Below are positions 23,072 to 31,117 of a stretch of 64,000 nucleotides of DNA, piece after piece (position 1 is the stretch's first letter; each line of letters starts with the position of its first letter). Source of the DNA: Emticicia soli (GTDB taxonomy: Bacteria; Bacteroidota; Bacteroidia; Cytophagales; Spirosomataceae); contig NZ_JBBEWC010000005.1 in the NCBI RefSeq assembly GCF_037860775.1, positions 186,001 to 250,000 on the forward strand, given 5' to 3'. The translations under genes and the position numbers were made by a program. The notes below the pieces were generated by a model. That model was not told the origin of the DNA. It saw only the letters and a program-made list of their open reading frames with translations, and searched no databases.

Positions 23072-25063
23072 TTAGTTAGCCTGTGGATTGTTGTATTTCG
23101 CAGGCTTCCATTGATTATTTTTCGAATTAACATCTGGTAGCTTGCCATCAGGGTCAACAACTACTGACTCAATGGCTGAAGTTGACGGATATTTAAAGCT
23201 CCAGGTGCTACCACGTTGCCATATTTCAACAGGTAGGTCTACTCTTTTGGTAGTACCATTAGCTTCTTTTATTTCTACTACAACCGGCATTGGCATTTTT
23301 TCAAGATTTTCAATTGTAATAACCGAGCCTTTTGTAACATCTTGTTGCATATAGCTTACGTCTTTTACACCTTGGTCTATTTTCCAGTCGTTTACATACC
23401 AGCCTTTCCAGAACCAGCCTAGGTCTTCACCTGCAGCATCTTCCATAGTTCTAAAGAAATCAAGCGGTGTAGGGTGTTTAAATGCCCAACGATTTACATA
23501 TTCTTTAAATGCATAATCAAAACGTTTTTCTCCTAAAACAAGCTCACGAAGCATTGTAAGGCCAAAACCCGGTTTTACATAAAGAGCTAGGCCCATGTTA
23601 TTATTCTGAACTACATCAGGAATATTCATGATTGGGTCACGGTCATAAAAATAAGGGGCATACTGGCGAGCGTTTTCCGGCTGATAGTATTCTCCGTTAT
23701 TAAAATTTTTGGTCGATAGCGTGTTAATAAAAGTATTAAAACCTTCGTCCATCCAGGCATATTTTCTTTCGTTTGAGCCTACAATCATCGGGAACCAGTT
23801 ATGACCAAACTCATGGTCGGTAACACCCCAAAGGCTTTCGTTTTTATCACGGTAGCTACAAAATACGATTCCCGGATACTCCATACCTGCTACTACACCG
23901 GCCACATTGGTAGCCGATGGATACGAGTATTCGAATATGTATTTTGAGTAAAACTCAATACAGCCTTTTACGTATTCGGTAGAGCGGTTCCAGCTATCGT
24001 TAGTTGCACTTTCAACAGGGTACATCGATTGTGCAATAGAAGTTTTACCACTTGGCAAGTTGATTTTGGCTGCATCCCATACAAATGCTTTTGATGAGGC
24101 CCAGGCAATATCACGGGCTTGTTTACATTTAAATTTCCATGTAAGCGTTCCGCTGTTTCTTGGTCTTGTTTTGGCATCTGTTACCTCATCTTTTCCTCTG
24201 ATTATTACAGTCTTATCGCTGTTTTTAGCCTCGTTGAATCTTTTAATCTGCTCGGCTGTCAATACCTCATTAGGGTTTGTTAACTCACCCGAACCTGCAA
24301 CGATATGATCCCAAGGTACGGTTACGTTATATTCAAAATCACCATATTCTAAGTAAAACTCTCCGGCTCCCAGATACGGTAGTGTATTCCATCCCTCAAC
24401 ATCATCATAAACAGCCATACGTGGGTACCACTGTGCCATTTCATAAATTACTCCGTTTTGTGTTTCCTGTTTACCCATTCTATCAGAACCATAGCGAGGA
24501 ATTTTGAAGGAGTAGCTTATTTTTATTTTGAGTTCTTCGCCTTTTGTTAATGGTTCCGACAAGCGTATTTGCATGCGGGTATCATCGATCAGGTGTTCGG
24601 CATATACCGAGCGGTTCGACGATTTTTTACCTGAGCCAACTTTTTTCTCGGCGCTTACAAATTGTATACTATAACCACCATCAAAACCAGTATTGCCAAA
24701 TCGGCCACCTGCAATTGCCGTACTTTTGCCGCCTCTTGAATGGTCATTAAACTGATTCTGATCTAATTGCAACCAAACAAAAGGGAGGTTGTCAGGGCTA
24801 TTGTTTTTATAGGTAATTTCTACCTCGCCTGTAAGCGTGTTAGCGGCTTCATCAAGCGTGGTATTTATTTTATAATCTGCTCTGTTTTGCCAGTAAAGCG
24901 GCCCTGGCGCTCCTGTGCCACTGCGATAAGCAGTACCAGGCATAAAATTAAACAGAGGATTGAAGGCGTCTCTGTGGTCATATTTCGAAGTAGTAGGGGT
25001 TTGTGCCTGCACTACCTGCGTTACAGCTAAAAGCCCTGCAATGACTATTTTGCGTATTTGCAT
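23072..25063 (-). CDS. M1 family zinc metallopeptidase
   Basis: This 663-aa protein has a signal peptide (MQIRKIVIAGLLAVTQVVQAQ). It is a gluzincin aminopeptidase: the zinc site HEFGHNW is near residue 417 and the third ligand Glu is in WMDEGFNTF, near 436. The substrate-binding block reads GMEYPGIVF, the GAMEN-equivalent of this subgroup. The N-terminal beta-sandwich precedes and a helical C-terminal region follows. It is predicted periplasmic or outer-membrane facing and to trim peptides from the N-terminus. It is convergent with folB. Confidence 0.92.
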   Translation of the reverse strand: MQIRKIVIAGLLAVTQVVQAQTPTTSKYDHRDAFNPLFNFMPGTAYRSGTGAPGPLYWQNRADYKINTTLDEAANTLTGEVEITYKNNSPDNLPFVWLQLDQNQFNDHSRGGKSTAIAGGRFGNTGFDGGYSIQFVSAEKKVGSGKKSSNRSVYAEHLIDDTRMQIRLSEPLTKGEELKIKISYSFKIPRYGSDRMGKQETQNGVIYEMAQWYPRMAVYDDVEGWNTLPYLGAGEFYLEYGDFEYNVTVPWDHIVAGSGELTNPNEVLTAEQIKRFNEAKNSDKTVIIRGKDEVTDAKTRPRNSGTLTWKFKCKQARDIAWASSKAFVWDAAKINLPSGKTSIAQSMYPVESATNDSWNRSTEYVKGCIEFYSKYIFEYSYPSATNVAGVVAGMEYPGIVFCSYRDKNESLWGVTDHEFGHNWFPMIVGSNERKYAWMDEGFNTFINTLSTKNFNNGEYYQPENARQYAPYFYDRDPIMNIPDVVQNNNMGLALYVKPGFGLTMLRELVLGEKRFDYAFKEYVNRWAFKHPTPLDFFRTMEDAAGEDLGWFWKGWYVNDWKIDQGVKDVSYMQQDVTKGSVITIENLEKMPMPVVVEIKEANGTTKRVDLPVEIWQRGSTWSFKYPSTSAIESVVVDPDGKLPDVNSKNNQWKPAKYNNPQAN

Positions 25064-25238
25064 AGTTAAGCGATAGATAAGAATGGTTTAAAATTTGTTA
25101 AATAATGTTCAATTAACGGTAAATATATGTTTTTCGTTTAAAGGGTGTGGTTAAAATTCAGAAATGTTTGGCAAACAAAGTCTCAGTTTAACAGTTTTTG
25201 TGTAATATTGGCAATCAAAATCAACCCCCTTTCTAATT

Positions 25239-26408
25239 ATGACTAATTTTAAAACCCAATCCAAATTATTTTTGGCCGGTGTACTTCTGATGTACGCAAG
25301 TATTGCCTGCCAGTCAAAAAAGAGTGAAGACACTATGGAAACAACAAAAGCTTCGATTTCTAAACAACCTTGGGGAGAATTACCTGACGGACAAAAAGTG
25401 GATATCTATACCCTTAAAAATATAAAAGGTATGGAGGTGAAAATAAGTAATTATGGAGGCTTGATTACTCATTGGACAGCACCTGATAAAAATGGTAAAT
25501 TTGAAGATGTAGTACTAGGCTACGATTCACTGTCGGGTTATTTAGAGTCTAGTCCGTTTTTTGGTGCATTGGTTGGTCGCTATGGAAACAGAATTGGTGG
25601 AGCTAAATTTAAATTAGATGGAAAAACCTACAATTTATTACAGAACAATGGGCCTAACCATTTGCACGGCGGCAAGATAGGATTTGATAAGGTAATCTGG
25701 AAAACTGAAGAACTGACAGATGGCAGAATAGGATTAAAGCTGAATTATGTGAGCAAAGACGGCGAAGAGGGATATCCGGGGAATCTTAATACAGAAATAA
25801 TATATGTGTTGACTGACGACAACGCACTTGAAATTACTTATACGGCTACTACTGATAAACCGACTGTGGTAAACTTGACTCAACACTCTTATTTTAACCT
25901 GACAGGCGGCAAAACCGACCATCTGGGGCATGAGGTAATGATAAATGCTGACCGTTTTGTGCCAGTTGACAAAACATTAATACCAACTGGAGAGTTAAAA
26001 GCAGTAAAGGGAACTGTTTTTGACTTTACAACACCAAAAGCTATCGGGAAAGGAATCAACGATACAACCGATATTCAGATAAAAGTTGGTGGTGGATACG
26101 ACCACTGTTGGGTACTGAACCAAGGCAAAAAAGATTCGTTGGTTTTGGCGGCTACAGCTTACGAGCCTACAAGCGGACGTTTCATGGAGGTTTTCACAAC
26201 TGAGCCTGGTGTACAATTTTATACAGGTAACTTTTTAGATGGTAAAATTACAGGTAAAAACGGTGTAGTATATAAGAAACGTTATGGCTTTTGTTTTGAA
26301 ACAGAGCATTTTCCTGATTCGCCAAACCAAGTTGGTTTTCCAACAGTTGTATTGCGTCCGGGAGAAACGTATAATACCAAAACCATCTTCAAGTTTTCGA
26401 GCAAATAA
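25239..26408 (+). CDS. galM: Aldose 1-epimerase lipoprotein (galactose mutarotase)
   Basis: This 389-aa protein begins with a lipoprotein signal ending in the lipobox SIAC (Cys near residue 24). The mutarotase domain carries the expected residues: NHLHGGKIGFDK near 140 (first His), LTQHSYFNL near 213 (catalytic His) and FTTEPGVQFYTGN near 320 (catalytic Glu). It interconverts alpha and beta anomers of galactose or glucose. Surface or periplasmic location suggests handling sugars as they enter the cell. No gal genes are nearby. Confidence 0.92.
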   Translation: MTNFKTQSKLFLAGVLLMYASIACQSKKSEDTMETTKASISKQPWGELPDGQKVDIYTLKNIKGMEVKISNYGGLITHWTAPDKNGKFEDVVLGYDSLSGYLESSPFFGALVGRYGNRIGGAKFKLDGKTYNLLQNNGPNHLHGGKIGFDKVIWKTEELTDGRIGLKLNYVSKDGEEGYPGNLNTEIIYVLTDDNALEITYTATTDKPTVVNLTQHSYFNLTGGKTDHLGHEVMINADRFVPVDKTLIPTGELKAVKGTVFDFTTPKAIGKGINDTTDIQIKVGGGYDHCWVLNQGKKDSLVLAATAYEPTSGRFMEVFTTEPGVQFYTGNFLDGKITGKNGVVYKKRYGFCFETEHFPDSPNQVGFPTVVLRPGETYNTKTIFKFSSK

Positions 26409-26716
26409 TAATACCTGATTTTTTCAATAAACGCCTGATTAAATAGTATGATGCAAAAAAAATGAAGAAAAACCGAGAGACCTCATAACATTAAGTTATA
26501 AGTTTTTGTTTTTGAATTAAATAATTGCCATTTTTGCGAGAAGAGTCTCGTAGCAGTTCTCAAAAACACCTTTAGAGGCCTAAAAACTCACAAAACCTAA
26601 TAGACAGAAACTTTTCTTTATCAAAAGAACATGTTTCAGTCACCTTAATTTAAATAAATTATTTTTGTATCCTATTGGATTAGAAATTTATTCAGACACT
26701 TTAAAAATTTAAAAAA
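26409..26716. other. 308-bp intergenic region before the duplicated secreted protein gene
   Basis: There is no credible ORF. A minus-7 match TATTTTTG (26660-26667) lies 50 bp before the next start, without a clear TTG at the minus-33 distance. I see no strong hairpin after galM. The rest is AT-rich sequence that I cannot assign. Confidence 0.5.
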
Positions 26717-28174
26717 ATGAAAGCTTCTTCATTTAGAATTCTCACACTTGTGGTATTATTACCGATGCTGGCGCTTGCCCAACAGAGTCCGGCTCCCAAC
26801 CAACAGCCATCCCCGTGTAATACATTACCTTACAAAGTGTTTCAAGGTAATGCAGATAAAAAACCTGTTGTGTTGAACAAACTTGGCACAAGCCCACAAT
26901 TTGGAGAAATTCCTAAGCATACGTCAAAATCTGCCTATGATCACTTGAAGAGGGTTTATCGGAAAAATCAGAGAGGTATCAAAAAAGAAATGGATGATTT
27001 GTTGGTTGCTTTAGGTTATAGCGGTGTTAATGACCCTGCATTTACAGAGGGTAGCATTACTGCAGAAACCCTTCCAAAAGGCTCAACAGGTTGGATGGGT
27101 GCTTATGCTAAAGGTCACAAATATGTATGGTCTATTCTAGGACGCCCATTTGAAACATTCAGAATTAAAGCAAAAACTGGTGATTGCTTTATCTATATAA
27201 TGAAAAAATGTGGTAATGCCTTTTATATTCCTACGTATGTTACAGCACCACTTCCTTATGTACCGCCAACCACTTGTGTTGACCAACAAGTAAGTATCAC
27301 TGCATCGGGTGAAATTTCTAGTGGCGATGTATTGAACGCAAGCAAAACAATGGAAGTTGTAGCAGTAAACGGTGAAAAAGGACTATGCTTAGGTTCAATT
27401 CCGGTTACTTACCGTGGAACTTATGATTTCAGCGTAAAAGGCGATATGTCTTACTCTAAAGTAATTCCGGTTTGTGTTGAAGGTAACGCATCTCCTTCGC
27501 CAATTAACCTTACATTGCCTTTGAACTTAGATTATAAAATTACAAAATCAGAAATTACTGTAGGTGATGGAGAAAAAATCTACTTGACAGTTGATGAGAA
27601 ACAATTTAAAGCACTAAGCAAAGCGTACAAATCTTGTCCGGTTTCTGCAAGCACAACGGCTTCAACTCAAACATTTGAGAAAAAAGTTTTGTCTGAAAGC
27701 CCAACTGATGTAACTATCGGTACAGCAGGTGCAGCTAAATGTGCTGACCAAAAAATCAATTTCATGGGTAAAACCGAGATTCAGGATGCAAGCATTAAAA
27801 GTGCAAGCCCAAGTGTAACACTTATTGGTGTTTACAAAAAAACTGGTAAACTAGCTAAAGGTGAAATGCCAGAAAAATACCTTTGCTTAGGCTCGTTCCC
27901 TGTACCGGTTAAATCTAGTTATGAAGTTGTTACTTCAGGTTTAAGCAACGTTTCAAAAATCTTCAGAGTATGTGATGCTAACGGCAACCCACTACCTGAT
28001 CAAAACGTAAATATCCCTGTAAACTTGAATTATAACTTTACAAAACAAGAAGTAATGGTTGGTGACTACAATAAATTGTATATCAGCATCGACGAAGACC
28101 AATACAAAAAACTTAGCAAATCGTACAACCGTTGTTGTAAAGATGGCAAAGAAGGTTCTTGTGTAGAAAAATAA
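26717..28174 (+). CDS. Secreted protein with duplicated cysteine-containing domain, function unknown
   Basis: This 485-aa protein has a signal peptide (MKASSFRILTLVVLLPMLALAQ). I do not recognise the family. An N-terminal region (about 25-185) contains paired cysteines and a basic stretch (HLKRVYRKNQRGIKKEMDDL). Two copies of a domain of about 125 aa follow, about 190-310 and 345-480. Each starts C(V/A)DQ, contains LCLGS(I/F)PV, a (V/I)xxVC segment, an N(L/I)-P(L/V)NL(D/N)Y block and ends (Y/D)x(K/Q)(F/Y)K(A/K)LSK(A/S)Y followed by a Cys. The internal repeat suggests a beta-rich binding module held by disulfides. A terminator follows. Confidence 0.75.
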   Translation: MKASSFRILTLVVLLPMLALAQQSPAPNQQPSPCNTLPYKVFQGNADKKPVVLNKLGTSPQFGEIPKHTSKSAYDHLKRVYRKNQRGIKKEMDDLLVALGYSGVNDPAFTEGSITAETLPKGSTGWMGAYAKGHKYVWSILGRPFETFRIKAKTGDCFIYIMKKCGNAFYIPTYVTAPLPYVPPTTCVDQQVSITASGEISSGDVLNASKTMEVVAVNGEKGLCLGSIPVTYRGTYDFSVKGDMSYSKVIPVCVEGNASPSPINLTLPLNLDYKITKSEITVGDGEKIYLTVDEKQFKALSKAYKSCPVSASTTASTQTFEKKVLSESPTDVTIGTAGAAKCADQKINFMGKTEIQDASIKSASPSVTLIGVYKKTGKLAKGEMPEKYLCLGSFPVPVKSSYEVVTSGLSNVSKIFRVCDANGNPLPDQNVNIPVNLNYNFTKQEVMVGDYNKLYISIDEDQYKKLSKSYNRCCKDGKEGSCVEK

Positions 28175-28190
28175 TTCTTGCCAAGCATAT

Positions 28191-28228
28191 AAAAAACACC
28201 CTGTAAGGTTTACTTGCAGGGTGTTTTT
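28191..28228 (+). terminator. Intrinsic terminator after the duplicated secreted protein
   Basis: Arms AAAAACACCCTG (28192-28203) and CAGGGTGTTTTT (28217-28228) surround a 13-nt loop. It ends in T residues and is symmetric enough to act for both converging genes. Confidence 0.85.
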
Positions 28229-28273
28229 GTTTAAGAGATATTGTAAAGCCAGTACTTAGGGGCTAAATAAGCC

Positions 28274-28840
28274 CTACCAGCCAATATAACCAATAGGGGT
28301 AATACCATTGAGGCGCAGATAACAGATAGCTTGCCCACGGTGATGTATGATGTGGTTTTCAAGGGCATAGAATAATCTCCATACCGGAATTTTATCTCCG
28401 GCGTAGCCCTCCAATTGTGCCAGTTTATCTGGTTTTGTCTCCAGTACTGTTTTTTCAACCCATGCATAAAAATCTTTCAGCTCGGTTTCTAGCTGTGCTT
28501 TCGATAGATTTTTCCAGTAACCGTTCTGCTTTTCCTTTTCATCGTAAGGGTTTGGCAAATTCAGCCTTCCGCAGATTTGAGCCGTTGTAAATGTAATACA
28601 ATGCACAAACTGCGTGCGGTAAGTAAAAGACTCAGGCGTGTATTTGTATTCAAATTTATCTTCGGGCATTTGGTTAAATATCTTCAAAGTATAATCGAGA
28701 GAGCTTTTCCAAGCCACGCTGAATTCTTCTTTAAAGCCCAGAAGGTCTTTCTTATCTTTGTCTTTCACTTTGCCTAATGCTGGCAGGCTTATCATTGCTC
28801 CAAACAATGATTTTAGCGCATTTTTACGTGATATTTTCAT
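28274..28840 (-). CDS. DinB family protein
   Basis: This 188-aa protein starts MKISRKNALKSLFGAMISLPAL, an N-terminal segment that could be an export signal. A DinB-like helical bundle follows, with the C-terminal metal-site block ENHIIHHRGQAICYLRLNG and an upstream FVHCITFT segment. HHRGQ...YLR is also found in the DinB protein at 3754-4284, but overall similarity looks low. It lies 3 bp downstream of the small GNAT gene and both are probably in one transcript. Substrate is unknown. Confidence 0.82.
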   Translation of the reverse strand: MKISRKNALKSLFGAMISLPALGKVKDKDKKDLLGFKEEFSVAWKSSLDYTLKIFNQMPEDKFEYKYTPESFTYRTQFVHCITFTTAQICGRLNLPNPYDEKEKQNGYWKNLSKAQLETELKDFYAWVEKTVLETKPDKLAQLEGYAGDKIPVWRLFYALENHIIHHRGQAICYLRLNGITPIGYIGW

Positions 28841-28843
28841 TTT

Positions 28844-29143
28844 TTATACATTAAAACCCGGTGCTAATAAATGTTTGTAGGTTTCGTAGTTCTTACGTAT
28901 GTAAGCGGCCATGAAAGGGCACAGTGGCATTAGTTTAAGCCCATGTTCTTCGGCATATTGTAGGGCATTTTTTGCCAGCAGGCTTCCTAAGCCTTTCCCC
29001 TCTAATTGTTTGGGTACTTCAGTATGTGTAATAACTAAATCTGTTTTTGTTTGAATATATTCCTGGTAAGCCATATCGCTATCAATCTGTATGGCAAAAA
29101 GGCTGTTTTCTGGTTGGTGTGTAACTTTAGGCGAGTCGGTCAT
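28844..29143 (-). CDS. Small GNAT-like N-acetyltransferase (YjdJ type)
   Basis: This 99-aa protein fits the minimal GNAT fold of the YjdJ/COG2388 group. It has FAIQIDSDMAYQEYIQ, then ITHTEVPKQLEGKGLGSLLA with the acetyl-CoA loop EGKGLGS, and ends with LCPFMAAYIRKN, a hallmark of this group. It is shorter than typical GNATs because it lacks the C-terminal part. It is the first gene of a two-gene leftward unit with the DinB gene. Confidence 0.87.
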   Translation of the reverse strand: MTDSPKVTHQPENSLFAIQIDSDMAYQEYIQTKTDLVITHTEVPKQLEGKGLGSLLAKNALQYAEEHGLKLMPLCPFMAAYIRKNYETYKHLLAPGFNV

Positions 29144-29470
29144 GATATTTTAGATATAGTTTCTGACGATAGAAATTATATAAAATTACAGATTTTCTGT
29201 TAAAGAAAATGTATTTATTTAATAAGCTGTTTAAACTTCTTATTTCACCAATACTGCAAAAATAGACTTAGGCAAGATTCTGGCTTACTAAATGCGTCTT
29301 TTCTGTGCCGAGTTATAAATAAGCCGACTTTAGGATATTAAAATATAAGAGATTTTAAAAGGATTAATAGGCTTTGATGGCATAGGTATTTTATAAGGTT
29401 AAATAATTGTATGAACATTTTAATAATTTGGTAAAAGTTTTGCATCAGAAATAAGCAAAATATATAGTCC
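29144..29470. other. 327-bp divergent intergenic region before the first LytTR gene
   Basis: AT-rich with no ORF or strong dyad. I find no TAnnTTTG match close to either start. It should hold promoters for both the LytTR gene and the GNAT gene, but I cannot place them. Confidence 0.45.
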
Positions 29471-29833
29471 ATGAAAACACATTATCAAATGACACCTACT
29501 ACAACCCTGCGATTCTCGAGTGGAGGAAAGTCGAAACACATCCGACCAGATGAAATTATATTTATGGAGAGCAAAATCAACTATACAATTCTGTATCTTA
29601 CTCGTGGTCGTACACTCTTAAGCGCCAGAAATTTGCAGGTATATGAGAATAAACTGGTTGGTTTGTCGAATTTTTTCAGGATACATCGTGGTATTATCAT
29701 TAATATGCTTCATGTTGAGAAGATAAAGCTAGAGAAACTGACGGGTTCGGTTTATCTGAATTCAGGTGAGGAATTGTGCATATCAAGAAGAAGAATTAAA
29801 GATTTTGAAGCAAGATACATGCAGGCCTCTTAA
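29471..29833 (+). CDS. Stand-alone LytTR DNA-binding protein
   Basis: This 120-aa protein is almost entirely one LytTR domain: IRPDEIIFMESKINYTILYL, LLSARNLQVYENKL, FFRIHRGIIINMLHVEKI and the basic C-terminal ISRRRIKDFEARY. It lacks a receiver or membrane domain, so its input signal is unknown. The domain binds paired direct repeats in promoters. A second orphan LytTR protein is encoded at 46177-46503 and shares the block INYTI(L/I)YL. A strong terminator follows, so it is monocistronic. Confidence 0.9.
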   Translation: MKTHYQMTPTTTLRFSSGGKSKHIRPDEIIFMESKINYTILYLTRGRTLLSARNLQVYENKLVGLSNFFRIHRGIIINMLHVEKIKLEKLTGSVYLNSGEELCISRRRIKDFEARYMQAS

Positions 29834-30225
29834 AATAATAGCTAATAGATAAAGCTCTCAGATACTTTAATGAGTTTCTGAGAGCTTTTTTTATTTTAAA
29901 AACTACCAGATTTTTCTTCAAATATCACTTGAGACTTCAATATATAAAATATATTGTGGCATTTGCGCCACTGTTGTTCTCAAATTTAAGATAATCTTAA
30001 ATTGTACTTAAAGCCTGGTGGATTATTTTATTGAATGGTATAAAATTGAGAATAGTGTTGAGTGTACTTCTCGATTTGGGAAAAAAAATACACAGTAAAG
30101 CCAACTTTGTGTTTTGTTCTTAAAAAAAATTTAAGTAGAAAATTAACCCCACTAGTAGGCACAATACTATATTGGCATAACTTTTTTGATTACTAGTGCT
30201 GTAAACTAAATCCTTTTAATTTATT
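29834..30225. other. 392-bp intergenic region with dyads upstream of the DUF4142 gene
   Basis: After the LytTR terminator the region contains a perfect 21-bp palindrome at 29983-30003 (arms AATTTAAGAT/ATCTTAAATT around A). A widely spaced inverted repeat follows, CACTAGTA (30150-30157) and TACTAGTG (30191-30198), the latter 28 bp before the DUF4142 start. No ORF is credible. The rest shows nothing assignable. Confidence 0.6.
29851..29893 (+). terminator. Intrinsic terminator after LytTR gene
   Basis: Perfect 12-bp arms AAAGCTCTCAGA (29851-29862) and TCTGAGAGCTTT (29877-29888), then a T run. Confidence 0.9.
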
Positions 30226-30819
30226 ATGAAAACGAAAAGCATTTTATTAAGTACAGCTATTGCTGTAGCATTCGGAGTTGCTTCGTGTAACTCAAACTCA
30301 GGAGACTCACAAGATTCTACTGAGCACTTAAATAATCAAGCAATTGAAGCAACTGCTGTAACTGACTCAATGGCCAGAGCTCAAAAAGAAGATGCTGAAT
30401 CTGTTGTTGAATTGGCTGGTGGCGGAATGATGGAAGTTGAGCTTGCTAAAGTAGCCTTAACTAAAGCTACATCGCCAAAAGTAAAACAATTTGCACAGAT
30501 GATGATAGACGACCATACTAAGGCAAATGAAGAACTTAAAAGTTTAGCTAGCAGTAAAAACATCGTATTGCCAACTACTTTGCCTGAAGACCATCAAAAA
30601 ACCATTAATGATGTGTCGGAAGAAAGCGGTAAGAAATTTGACAGAAAATATATGGATGTAATGCTTGAGGACCATAAAAAAGATGTTGATAAATTTCAGA
30701 AACTAGCCGATAATGGTAATGATGAAGATATAAAAGCTTTTGCTGCTAAAATTCTTCCAACATTGATTCATCATAAGGAAGAGGCAGAAAAACTGGAGAA
30801 ATTGACCGATAAGATGTAA
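30226..30819 (+). CDS. DUF4142 lipoprotein
   Basis: This 197-aa protein has a lipoprotein signal (MKTKSILLSTAIAVAFGVASC, Cys21), a polar linker and a DUF4142 ferritin-like helical domain. The domain contains GGGMMEVELAKVAL, VKQFAQMMIDDHTKANEELK and YMDVMLEDHKKDV, which carry His and Glu residues. DUF4142 proteins are often stress-linked in Bacteroidota. A role in metal or peroxide handling is inference. A small gene follows 41 bp downstream, probably co-transcribed. Confidence 0.88.
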   Translation: MKTKSILLSTAIAVAFGVASCNSNSGDSQDSTEHLNNQAIEATAVTDSMARAQKEDAESVVELAGGGMMEVELAKVALTKATSPKVKQFAQMMIDDHTKANEELKSLASSKNIVLPTTLPEDHQKTINDVSEESGKKFDRKYMDVMLEDHKKDVDKFQKLADNGNDEDIKAFAAKILPTLIHHKEEAEKLEKLTDKM

Positions 30820-30860
30820 AATCGAGGATTAATTAATTGATTCTCATAAATTATACAATT

Positions 30861-31055
30861 ATGCCTTGGACAAAATCAGATTATCCGCCGTCCTTGAAGA
30901 ATTTCTCGGCACCTGTAAGAAATAAAGCAGTTGAAATAGCAAATGCTTTATTAGAAGAGGGGAGAGAAGAAGGCTCAGCAATTGCAATAGCCACAGCTAA
31001 AGCAGAAGAATGGGCACAAAACAGAGGCAAAAAGGTTAAGAAAAACGAATCTTAA
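30861..31055 (+). CDS. Small conserved hydrophilic protein
   Basis: This 64-aa protein begins MPWTKSDYPPSLKNFSAPVR and ends in a Lys-rich tail. The pattern of a short N-terminal WTKxDYPPSxKN and a helical IAIATAKAEEWA resembles small uncharacterised proteins found near stress genes. I start at ATG 30861; a TTG further upstream would add residues unlike the family. It lies 41 bp after the DUF4142 gene, and a long perfect terminator hairpin follows. Function is unknown. Confidence 0.75.
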   Translation: MPWTKSDYPPSLKNFSAPVRNKAVEIANALLEEGREEGSAIAIATAKAEEWAQNRGKKVKKNES

Positions 31056-31070
31056 TTGAGCTAACAAGCA

Positions 31071-31117
31071 GATATAAACGAAAAAGCTCCTCATTGAGGA
31101 GCTTTTTCGTTTATATC
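31071..31117. terminator. Bidirectional terminator with perfect 22-bp arms
   Basis: The left arm (31071-31092) and right arm (31096-31117) are perfect reverse complements around ATT, with core AAAAAGCTCCTC/GAGGAGCTTTTT. A and T runs within the arms give T tracts on both strands. It separates the small gene above from the convergent gene at 31116 and overlaps that gene's stop codon. Confidence 0.9.

Noticed and set aside
30173..30190. Possible sigma-54 promoter (TTGGCAT followed by T run)
   Set aside because: The minus-12 GC is missing (TTTGA instead of TTGCA/T) although a sigma-54 activator is encoded in the window.
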